Shown here: positions 44,841-53,040 of the stretch, piece by piece
Layout: each line of letters begins with the position of its first letter
Position numbering within the stretch: the stretch's first letter is position 1
From: Pseudomonadota bacterium
GTDB lineage: Bacteria; Bdellovibrionota; Bacteriovoracia; Bacteriovoracales; Bacteriovoracaceae
Length of the DNA stretch: 64,000 bases
Reading direction: 5' to 3'
NCBI GenBank assembly: GCA_027487515.1
Contig: JAIYDL010000023.1
Coordinates: forward strand, 52,115-116,114
Position numbers and translations under genes: made by a program
The notes under the pieces: generated by a model
What the model was told of the DNA's origin: nothing
Seen by the model: only the letters and a program-made list of their open reading frames with translations
Database searches by the model: none

Positions 44841-44867
44841 GTTTTTCGGCTTAAGAATCCGAAAAAC
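44841..44867 (+). other. 9-bp hairpin in the 5' leader of the 1054-residue protein gene
   Basis: GTTTTTCGG and CCGAAAAAC are perfectly complementary, with a 9-base AT-rich loop. It ends 29 bases before the ATG and 14 or so before the GAAAGGGAA ribosome site. It is not followed by T residues, so it is not a terminator; it could stabilise the mRNA or control translation. Confidence 0.5.
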
Positions 44868-44896
44868 AAACAGATACAGATACGAAAGGGAACTCC

Positions 44897-47800
44897 ATGA
44901 GAAATAGAAAACTGAGCTCGTTCCTGGCCATGGCACTGAGCCTCGAGATGGTGCTTTCGCCGGTGATTGCTGTGGCCCAAGACACTCCCACAACTCCACC
45001 ACCCCGACGAAACGTGAACGACGGGATCAACAGTGCCGCAGAAACGATTGGTCTCGGCATCGGGCTCGCGGGCCAGGTCTGGGACAATGCCATGAGGGCC
45101 AATCAACCGGCAGCTCAACAGAATCCTCAGCTCGCGGCCGACATGCAAAAACTCCGGGAGCAGATGACACCGCAGCCCGATAAGTACTTTAATCCTCAAA
45201 AGCTCTTGCAGATTCCGGGCCTCGGGAACTACCTCGCACTCAATAACATCAACCCCGCTTCCCTGGACTGTAAATCCCTTCCGACGACTCTCCATGACGC
45301 GCGCCCGGAGGTCTGTCGAGTGGGGCTATCGAGCACCGTTGGGAAACCACCGCAGGTGCAGATGGCGGAGATGTTCTCCTACTACAACCAGTATTTCCAA
45401 GTCAGTAAGATGTACCGGAACTACACCGCCGACTCAAACGCTGAGGGCCAGTCCTTCGGTGTGGGTTGTATGAACAACGCCATGAACGTTCTGAACGGCT
45501 TCTTTAAGTACCGGACCGACGAACTGGATAAACTCACCACGAACCTCGAGGCGATGCAGAACCAGTTCCGCGAAGCTTCCCGCGCGGACTTAGACGCGAT
45601 CGAAGATGCCGTCGCGGTCCTCGATGGCGGAGACTCAACGATCGCCGACAAGGTTCGCACTCGAAGGCCCGACCTCTTCGACTTCAAGAAGCGCTTTAAC
45701 AACCCCGCCTGTAATTCGATGTTCGCCGGGGACACCCTGAACGACAAGGGCCGCGAGGGGGGTCTGAACAACATCAACCGTGAGATCCGAACCTCCCTCA
45801 CGACGAAAACCGGTAACTACTCCGGTGAGTCGTACTCCGCCGCTCATAGCACCGTGGTCGAGGACATCAATAAAATGGCAGACAGCGTGGGGAGGCAGCT
45901 TGAGCTCGACTTCCCTTCGTTTGCGAATAACGCCCAAGGGTACGGTGACTTTTTAAAGGGCCTTCCGGATGCGGTCTCCTCTACGACGGGAGCAAACCAG
46001 GCCCTAAGACCCGATCTCTTCGCCGACGTCAGGACTCGATTCGCTCAGCGGATGACTCGCCTCACGGAGCAGCGCTCGCTCCTTCAAAATGAGATCGGTA
46101 GCCGGGGCGGCGGAAACGCGGGCCAGATCCTTCAGTCCCTCGGACGACCAAACTTCGAAGCCGATGTGAATGCCCTCGAAAACCGCATGAAGAACGAGTG
46201 CTTCCAGCAGTCTCTGGCGAGTGTGAACCGCCAACGACTCATGTCGAACATCTACGATCCTACCGGGTCGCAACACTCGAACCGTTTCGCCTCGAGCTTT
46301 CTTAAAGATAAACTCAATCAGATCCTCGACGACACCACCTCGTCCCTGGAGAAAAAGCTCGCAGACCTCCGTGCCCTTGAAGCACAGACCGGTGCGAGCC
46401 ACTACCTTCGAATGGAAAACTCCTACGAAGTCCAGGACGTCGACCAACAAGGGAACGTCCAGACCACCGTGGTCGGTGCGTCCACCGTGCGAACTCCGGC
46501 CGTGTTTTTCTCGGACCTCATTCGAAACTGTAACGCTCAATTCAGAGCGAACCGCCTCGGGAACCAGGTTACCGGTGCTGGAGCAATCCAGCAGATGAGG
46601 CAACTGAATCAAGACTTCCAAAGTCTCGCCCGCACGCAAGCAAGCGAGATCCGCCGCGAAGTCCGGAAGCGCCTCATCGAATGTGCTAATCCACAGGATG
46701 CCAGTAACTCCGTCCAGGGCTCGTGTACCTCCGCACGGTTCAACACGGCCTCTCCCGGCTTCTGCGCCAACGCAGCTCTCACGTGTTCCCAGAACATGCA
46801 GGCCTGTAGCCGCCAAGCGGAAGGCTTCGTCCAAGAAATCAAAGGTCAACGGACTGCTCGGGTGAACAACTACAAGGCCCTGATGCAGAAGAATAAGCAG
46901 GACATCGTGAAGATCTTCGACTCCGCTCTCGCACGCTACATGCGGGACGGGGAAATGCTCCGTGGGATCTTTGGCGCCGGCTTTTCTTCTCCGGCCGGCA
47001 TCCAGCGCGAAGTTCCAGAGGGACAGCGCTACCTGAGCGACTTCAGCCAGGCCACAGAGCGCTCTCCGGACGGAAAGCTCCTCCTTGAAGACCCAGATAA
47101 ATACGTCGAAATGTTTAAAGCGAACATCGCTGCCCTTAAAGAAAGTGTGAAGAAGCAGCAGGATCAGATCCTCGGCGGCGATTCCACCGGACAAGGCAAA
47201 GGAACCCCAGGCCTTCTCGGCCGTCACATCCAACAGACAGAAAGGAACTACGCTGCCGTCGTGGCCGATGCGAATCGCATCGCCGACGAATGTAAAGGGA
47301 AGCACGATCAGGCGGTTGCCCAGCAGGAGCAGCAGCTTCGGCAGCAGCAGGAAGAGGCTCAGAAGCGGGCTCGAGAGACCGGGGAGAAGCAGCAAGAGTT
47401 TTGTCAGAGATTTAGCATGTGGGCAAACGGACATCCAAACGCCGCTTGCCAAGGTAACGTCAATGATCTTACCTCTGCAGTTGCTCGGCTCAGTGGCGGG
47501 AGTGGATCTGAAATAGCACGATTTCAGGAGATGTGCGCGGGGACACAGAACACATCAACATCTGGCCAGGAGGATAGAGCGCTTGAAATTTGCACACCTT
47601 TCCGAACCAACTCTCCGGCCGGACGCGATAATACTGCTGAGATTGCAAGGCTTGAGGGAATTACTGAGCGAGATGAAGAGCAAAGTAGGACCCTAGCACG
47701 ACTAATAAGAGAACGAGATCAAGGGACAGCCGGAGCAGGCGCTGGAAGTCAGACCTTACGTCAATACTGTGAACGCTACAATGCATGCAATGACCGGCAA

Positions 47801-48061
47801 TATACAATGCCTTCTACAGCGCCTAATCAAACTGGCCCAGCTGCAACAGCAACACAAGCAGGTGGTTGCCGAGAGAGTGAAATGAACGGATTAGTACGCA
47901 ATATCGTTAGGTCATCAGGTCGCCCTGTCGAGCCCCCAACCGCCGACTCCGCCCCAGCCTTCTGCCGCGCCGGCAACAACACCGACCGCAACACCCCAGA
48001 ATCAATCCTCGATCAAGTCCGCCGGCGAATCGAGGCAGGCTCAACTGCGACGGCAAGGTAA
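44897..48061 (+). CDS. Exported 1054-residue helical/coiled-coil protein
   Basis: Signal peptide (about 1-28, VIAVA then QDT). Predicted mostly helical, with heptad-like Gln/Glu/Arg-rich stretches, e.g. about 205-235 (LDKLTTNLEAMQNQFR) and 800-835 (VAQQEQQLRQQQEEAQK). Several Cys in small groups (CTSARFNTASPGFC and others). No family recognised. GAAAGGGAA precedes the ATG. From about residue 857 to 1013 (47465-47935) the codon use becomes AT-richer, with AGA, AGG, ATA and CTA codons that the neighbours avoid, and then returns to the normal GC-rich pattern for the last 40 residues. That stretch may have been acquired by recombination. Followed after 54 bases by the M4/M36-like lipoprotein gene. 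Confidence 0.82.
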   Translation: MRNRKLSSFLAMALSLEMVLSPVIAVAQDTPTTPPPRRNVNDGINSAAETIGLGIGLAGQVWDNAMRANQPAAQQNPQLAADMQKLREQMTPQPDKYFNPQKLLQIPGLGNYLALNNINPASLDCKSLPTTLHDARPEVCRVGLSSTVGKPPQVQMAEMFSYYNQYFQVSKMYRNYTADSNAEGQSFGVGCMNNAMNVLNGFFKYRTDELDKLTTNLEAMQNQFREASRADLDAIEDAVAVLDGGDSTIADKVRTRRPDLFDFKKRFNNPACNSMFAGDTLNDKGREGGLNNINREIRTSLTTKTGNYSGESYSAAHSTVVEDINKMADSVGRQLELDFPSFANNAQGYGDFLKGLPDAVSSTTGANQALRPDLFADVRTRFAQRMTRLTEQRSLLQNEIGSRGGGNAGQILQSLGRPNFEADVNALENRMKNECFQQSLASVNRQRLMSNIYDPTGSQHSNRFASSFLKDKLNQILDDTTSSLEKKLADLRALEAQTGASHYLRMENSYEVQDVDQQGNVQTTVVGASTVRTPAVFFSDLIRNCNAQFRANRLGNQVTGAGAIQQMRQLNQDFQSLARTQASEIRREVRKRLIECANPQDASNSVQGSCTSARFNTASPGFCANAALTCSQNMQACSRQAEGFVQEIKGQRTARVNNYKALMQKNKQDIVKIFDSALARYMRDGEMLRGIFGAGFSSPAGIQREVPEGQRYLSDFSQATERSPDGKLLLEDPDKYVEMFKANIAALKESVKKQQDQILGGDSTGQGKGTPGLLGRHIQQTERNYAAVVADANRIADECKGKHDQAVAQQEQQLRQQQEEAQKRARETGEKQQEFCQRFSMWANGHPNAACQGNVNDLTSAVARLSGGSGSEIARFQEMCAGTQNTSTSGQEDRALEICTPFRTNSPAGRDNTAEIARLEGITERDEEQSRTLARLIRERDQGTAGAGAGSQTLRQYCERYNACNDRQYTMPSTAPNQTGPAATATQAGGCRESEMNGLVRNIVRSSGRPVEPPTADSAPAFCRAGNNTDRNTPESILDQVRRRIEAGSTATAR

Positions 48062-48115
48062 AACCATGGCATTTCAATCGGTTAATTTTAGGTAGAAACA
48101 GCCGATAAGGTTTAT

Positions 48116-50698
48116 ATGATAGTGGTTCGTCAGTGGATGATTAAGCCTCTCAAAAAGACCACCTCCCGTTGGGTGAGGTCTTCTTGCGCCCTCGTCTTCC
48201 TGGCCCTCCTGACGGCCTGTAACCCCACTGAACTAACGCCCCAAAACGCTCGCAGTAACGTCATCACAAACGACGGAAGTTTCGACAACAAGGCCTTCAT
48301 CTACGACGAGAGCCCCTCCATCCTCGGAGGCCCGAACCTAGGTCCCGCCAAGGTCAGCATGACACCGTTTCTCCTCCGAGAGGCGAAGACGATCACCCCG
48401 AATCAAAACCTCACGGCCAACTGCGAGATGTTCTTCTTCAATACTCCCGTGAAGCTCGAGGAGTGCATCTATGGCCTCTCGAAGGCCTCCGGCACCACGC
48501 AGCCGCTCCCGCGTCGCGCGGACAGGACCTACATCTTCCCTACCAATTCTCCCGAGTTCTTTCAGGTCAACGCCCTCTATCACATCTCTCAGGCCACGAG
48601 CACATTCTTCCGGAAGCTCTCCTACGCCTACTCCCAATCCCAGCAGCTCCTGGGTCTTGGGGTTCCGAAGGCGATTCCCTACTACCTCATGTCCTCGCGT
48701 CTCTTCTGGTTCAAGGCCCTCTCAAGCACCGACCAGAGGCTCTTTAAAAACGACTACCTCACCGCCTACGCCCAGTGCGAAGATGGTCTCGCCTCCTTCG
48801 ACCCAGCGGGCCCCACCATCTGTCTTGGGACCCTAGAAGATTTCCCAGGGTTCTACACGGTCCAGGATCCGAGTGTGATCTATCACGAAATGGGGCACGC
48901 CTTCGTCTCGGTGATGATGAACCTTCGAAACGGCACCAGCGGCGTCAGCTACCATCCGTTCCGGACCAACCTCGGCTCCTTCGGCTACGACGAAGCGGGC
49001 TCCCTGAACGAAGGCATCGCCGACTACTACAGCTACGTGATGAATGCTCGGGAGCGCTTCGGTGAATTCGCCCTCGGCCGCACCGTGCGCCAGGCCCGCC
49101 CGCTGACTGAGTCCGATAGTCTACACCCGATTCCGACCCTCGCCGAGAGTGCTGAGGGCCGACTCTCCTACCCCCAGTACGTCCTCTACGATCCCAATAA
49201 CCCAGACGACAACGTCGAAGACATCCACTACGCGGGCCAGATCGTTTCCCACTACCTGGTGGCCTTAACGAAGTCCCTAAGATCCGACTGCGGTTACTCC
49301 AGAGACAGAGACGGCGGCCATGACCGGGCCACCTCCGTGACCATGCTTATCCTTTCTGAGACTCTCGCTGAACTCGGCGACCTGAACGCCCGTGGAATCG
49401 ACAACGGCACAGTTCCTCTGGCCGGCTCAAATTTCTTCGTGAACCTCGACGCCACGAGCTCTTACCTCTGGACCCAGTACAATAACCCGATCAACTACCG
49501 GCGCTTCTTCCAGACCTTCGCGAAGAACATCAACAAGTTCGTCTCCTACTACAATCCCGCAGCGAACCGCACGGGCCTGTGCCCAGATTTCACGAAGAAC
49601 AAGTCGGAGAAACTCCTCGATGACTACGGTCTTCTCCTGTTCCGGACGTACAACGATAACGGGACCTCCACCAAGAGCCGAGCGATCAATTACCTCTCTG
49701 AGGTCCCTGGGCTCGGAGTGTCCTCCGTCGCACTGACTTCTGTGTCGGAGAACAACCGACGAAAATCCGTTCTCATCTCCAAGCAGCTCATCGACCTGGC
49801 GACCCGCACGGATGAGAACCCTGACCGCTCCTCCTATTACCTCGTGGATTCCGGCTCCGACATCCAAGAGTTTCTCCAGGCCCTCCTGTTCAAAGGCTTC
49901 CCCGTTCCGCTGAGCCCGAACGCCGCCGGAACTGTGTACAACAACAACAACGTAAAGATCTCTCCCGGAGAAGTCGTCGGCATCATCCCCAATCTCTTGA
50001 ACAACTCGAACAGCACCATGGCCGGAGTCCAGATCCTCGCAACGGACTGGGATCATGTCCACATCACGGATCGCAGTTCCGGGACCTTCAGTCCCTGTGT
50101 CGTCGATTCTTTCACCACAGTTGATCAAGGCGGCGAGCAAGGACTTACCTGTGCCGATCCCACCGAATCAACCTACCGCCGACTCGTGCGGGGAGCAGAT
50201 AACCTCTTCCCGGCCTCGGCCGCGGCACCCGTGTGCCTGGTTCTCCTCGAGGAGGGTGAGCGGTCACGCTGGGTCTCTCAGAACGAATTCCGAAAGAAGC
50301 AAGGCCTCAACCTCCTGGACAAGGACTGCCTGGGCTACTCCACCACCGCAACGAGTGACGCGGACTTCTCGTTTAATCCTCACGAATGCCTCGCTCGGTT
50401 CCTCCCCGGGGCGAACGAAGCCTTCTTCTCAAAAATTGATTCACAAAAAACATACTACGAGTCGGTCATCAAAGAATCGGCCCAGTCGAAGTTCAACGTC
50501 GGAAACCTCCTCCTCCTCGAGGTCAACAAGTGGATTCCGCCGGGGACCAAGTTCCGCTGCCGACTCCGGGCCCGGTTCAGTAACTGTTCAGACTGCTACA
50601 CCGACGGAACTAACGCCAACGATGACTTCATAGACGCCGAGTACAACGGGGCCCGGGCCTTTAAGGTCATCAACTTCGAATTCGACGTCAATGACTAG
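48116..50698 (+). CDS. Thermolysin/fungalysin-like zinc metallopeptidase lipoprotein
   Basis: 860-residue predicted lipoprotein with lipobox LTAC (C35); ATG at 48116 with AAGG six bases upstream. The zinc site is that of gluzincins: HEMGH at 257-261 (YHEMGHAF) and, 37 residues on, GSLNEGIADYY (third ligand E299, D303), which matches the G-x-x-N-E-x-x-A-D motif of M4/M36 enzymes. The following ~500 residues contain several Cys and beta segments and are probably substrate-binding or structural. No FTP/PepSY propeptide is fused at its N-terminus, but a PepSY-like protein is encoded directly downstream with an 8-base overlap. Likely surface protease. Confidence 0.88.
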   Translation: MIVVRQWMIKPLKKTTSRWVRSSCALVFLALLTACNPTELTPQNARSNVITNDGSFDNKAFIYDESPSILGGPNLGPAKVSMTPFLLREAKTITPNQNLTANCEMFFFNTPVKLEECIYGLSKASGTTQPLPRRADRTYIFPTNSPEFFQVNALYHISQATSTFFRKLSYAYSQSQQLLGLGVPKAIPYYLMSSRLFWFKALSSTDQRLFKNDYLTAYAQCEDGLASFDPAGPTICLGTLEDFPGFYTVQDPSVIYHEMGHAFVSVMMNLRNGTSGVSYHPFRTNLGSFGYDEAGSLNEGIADYYSYVMNARERFGEFALGRTVRQARPLTESDSLHPIPTLAESAEGRLSYPQYVLYDPNNPDDNVEDIHYAGQIVSHYLVALTKSLRSDCGYSRDRDGGHDRATSVTMLILSETLAELGDLNARGIDNGTVPLAGSNFFVNLDATSSYLWTQYNNPINYRRFFQTFAKNINKFVSYYNPAANRTGLCPDFTKNKSEKLLDDYGLLLFRTYNDNGTSTKSRAINYLSEVPGLGVSSVALTSVSENNRRKSVLISKQLIDLATRTDENPDRSSYYLVDSGSDIQEFLQALLFKGFPVPLSPNAAGTVYNNNNVKISPGEVVGIIPNLLNNSNSTMAGVQILATDWDHVHITDRSSGTFSPCVVDSFTTVDQGGEQGLTCADPTESTYRRLVRGADNLFPASAAAPVCLVLLEEGERSRWVSQNEFRKKQGLNLLDKDCLGYSTTATSDADFSFNPHECLARFLPGANEAFFSKIDSQKTYYESVIKESAQSKFNVGNLLLLEVNKWIPPGTKFRCRLRARFSNCSDCYTDGTNANDDFIDAEYNGARAFKVINFEFDVND

Positions 50699-51230
50699 AC
50701 GCTCACTTCTCCTCAGCTCCATCTTGGTCGCCCTCCTCTTGGGGGGTGCTGCCCTTTACCTCTCCCTGAGACCAGTTCCCGTCGCAACGGGGCCCACGCC
50801 CAGTCCAAAGGCCTCTGCCAAGCTCCGCGTGGATGTGGATCGCCTCCAGGTCAACGGCCTCAGAGTCGTGGGCCTTGCTCCGGGCCGAGAGCGAGACCAG
50901 CTGCGCACCCTCTCGGTGGTCAACCGTCCCTCGCCCGAGTGGGAAGAGGGACTCTTGAGCACCTTCCGTGCCCAGGGCGGCCAGGCCATAAAACAAATGA
51001 ACCTTAAGAAAGTGGACTCTTTCGTCTGGATCCACGATGGCCTCGCTCTCTTCGTCGAGTCAGTGATCGTAAGTCTCAAGGGTGACCAAAATCGAGAGAC
51101 GACGTTCCGCGTGCTCGTGGACGCCCAGAATGGGAAGATCCTTCAGCACTGGGATCAGCCCATCGTCGAATCCCCAAATCCCCGGGAGAACTTCCGCATC
51201 AAGCTCGATCCCCGCTACCACGAAGAGTAA
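50691..51230 (+). CDS. Membrane-anchored protein with PepSY-like segment
   Basis: 179 residues. One N-terminal membrane helix (about 5-24, LLLSSILVALLLGGAALYL) and a Pro/Thr linker, then a soluble periplasmic domain. The segment FRVLVDAQNGKILQHW (about 140-155) resembles the terminal strand of PepSY domains, found in the propeptides of M4/M36 peptidases. The start overlaps the peptidase gene by 8 bases, so the pair are translationally coupled. A separate inhibitor or chaperone for the peptidase is a reasonable inference; the PepSY call rests on one strand motif. It ends 3 bases before the opposing metG stop. Confidence 0.65.
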   Translation: MTRRSLLLSSILVALLLGGAALYLSLRPVPVATGPTPSPKASAKLRVDVDRLQVNGLRVVGLAPGRERDQLRTLSVVNRPSPEWEEGLLSTFRAQGGQAIKQMNLKKVDSFVWIHDGLALFVESVIVSLKGDQNRETTFRVLVDAQNGKILQHWDQPIVESPNPRENFRIKLDPRYHEE

Positions 51231-51233
51231 GAG

Positions 51234-52931
51234 TTAGGTGGTCGCCTTCTCTTTGAGCTGAGCATCGAGCTCTTCGATGAGCTTCGGATCAATCTTGGGC
51301 ACGAGCCCCTGTGGATCAACCTGAAGCTTGAACGTACTTCCGAAGTACTTCCGGAGTTCGTTGAGGTCCCCTTGGTACACTTTCTTCACCGTCTCGCTCT
51401 CTGCGGTCCGGCCGAAGTAGGCCAGGATTGATCCGGAGAGCTGCGGCAGGTAGGGTGCAAAGAAGGTCCCGATGACAAACACGTACGCCGTCGAAATCGC
51501 AATCGTCTCAAGGGCCTTCTCAGGATCAGTTTTAAATTCCGTCCAGGGAGCTCGCTCGGTGATGAACTGGTTCACCTTTGAGCCGAGCGCCATGAGGTGC
51601 TCCTGCCCGCGCTTAATTTGATAGGAATCGAGGAGTTCGTGGTACTCCTTTATGAAGGTCTCAACGGACAGAGCGTGATCGGTAAAAAATCCATCGAACT
51701 TTGCGGCCGGGACGCCCTCGGGGAACTTCGAGGCCGAAAACTTCATCGCCCGGTTAACGAAGTTCCCGATGTTGTTCGCGAGCTCGGAGTTGATCTTGAG
51801 TTCGAGGCTCTTCCAGGTGAAGCTCGAGTCGGAAGTCTCTGGGATGAGGGAGGTGAGGTAGAAGCGGAGTGCATCGGAGCCAAAGCGCGCGATGGCATCT
51901 TCCGCGTCCACGTACCACCCCTTCGATTTGGAGAACTGTTTCCCCTCAAGGTTCACGTATTGGTTCGCCGGGAGCTGTGTCACCGGTTTCACGAAGTTCG
52001 TTCCCAAACACATCACCGGAAAGATGATCGCGTGGAAGATGATGTTATCCTTCCCGATGAAGTTCACGATGGTGACGTCATCTGCTTTCCACCAGTCCTT
52101 AACATAGTCCTCGCCCGTGCCTTTCAAAAACTCCCGAGTGTTGGAGACGTACCCAATCGGAGCGTCGAACCAAACGTAAATCTTCTTCCCCTTGGCCTCC
52201 GGCAACGGGACATCAATGCCCCAGTCGAGGTCCCGGGTGATCGCTCGGTCCACCAAGTTATCTTTCGTGAGAGACTCCACAAACGGGACAACGTTCTTCC
52301 GCCACAGGGGCTTGCGGGACTCGAACCATTCCTGGAACTGTCCATGCATCTTGGAAAGCATGAGGTACCATTGGAACGAATCCACGGCCTTCACATCCTT
52401 CGAGCCGCAGAATTTGCACACCGGTTTTAAGAGCTTCAACGGATCGATCCAAGTTCCGCAGTCCGGGCACTCGTCTCCCCGCGCTTCAGGGTAATGACAA
52501 ACGTAGCACTCTCCTTCCACGAACCGATCCGGGAGCATGTTCTTGCAACTCTGGCACTGGAGCTGCTGCTCGGCCTTCTTCTCAATCAGCCCTTTCCCAA
52601 GGAGATCGTTGAACCACTTGAGCGTTTCTTCCTTGTGGTACTCCGCCGAAGTCTGGCCGAAGAAGTCAAACTTAATATCGTACCGGTCGAAGAGTTCTTT
52701 GTGCGTGCGGTGCCATTCGTTCACGTACTCCTGGTAACTTTTCCCGGCCTTCTGCGCATTTTGCATGATCGCCACCCCGTGTTCATCCGAACCAGAGATG
52801 TGCATCGCGCGCACGCCCTGAAGCTTCTTGTGGCGGGTGAAAATATCCGCCGGAAGGTAAACACCAGCGATGTGCCCGAAATGGATAGGGCCATTGGCGT
52901 ACGGAAGGGCAGAAGTGATTAGGTATTTCAT
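51234..52931 (-). CDS. metG: Methionyl-tRNA synthetase
   Basis: Charges tRNA-Met. 565 residues: class I signature HFGH (HIGH variant, about 17-20), KMSKS-loop variant FSKSKG, and anticodon-binding domain. Two zinc knuckles are present as four C-x2-C pairs (CQSC, CYVC, CPDC, CKFC), the two-knuckle E. coli-like type. It lacks the C-terminal tRNA-binding dimer domain, so it is shorter than the 677-residue E. coli enzyme. Divergent from the helicase gene. Confidence 0.97.
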   Translation of the reverse strand: MKYLITSALPYANGPIHFGHIAGVYLPADIFTRHKKLQGVRAMHISGSDEHGVAIMQNAQKAGKSYQEYVNEWHRTHKELFDRYDIKFDFFGQTSAEYHKEETLKWFNDLLGKGLIEKKAEQQLQCQSCKNMLPDRFVEGECYVCHYPEARGDECPDCGTWIDPLKLLKPVCKFCGSKDVKAVDSFQWYLMLSKMHGQFQEWFESRKPLWRKNVVPFVESLTKDNLVDRAITRDLDWGIDVPLPEAKGKKIYVWFDAPIGYVSNTREFLKGTGEDYVKDWWKADDVTIVNFIGKDNIIFHAIIFPVMCLGTNFVKPVTQLPANQYVNLEGKQFSKSKGWYVDAEDAIARFGSDALRFYLTSLIPETSDSSFTWKSLELKINSELANNIGNFVNRAMKFSASKFPEGVPAAKFDGFFTDHALSVETFIKEYHELLDSYQIKRGQEHLMALGSKVNQFITERAPWTEFKTDPEKALETIAISTAYVFVIGTFFAPYLPQLSGSILAYFGRTAESETVKKVYQGDLNELRKYFGSTFKLQVDPQGLVPKIDPKLIEELDAQLKEKATT

Positions 52932-53040
52932 AGGTCCTCAAACGAATGGTATTTACAGACTCGGTCAGTTTACAAAGTAAGGTCTTTTTTGTCTTTTGAT
53001 TTTGACACCCGAGGGCCCCCTTATTATTCTGCCCGTCACA

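Noticed and set aside
46004..47452. 482-residue open frame on the minus strand
   Set aside because: It is the antisense shadow of the 1054-residue protein gene. The composition (Leu/Val/Ser runs) is that of reverse-read GC-rich code, with no ribosome site or family match.
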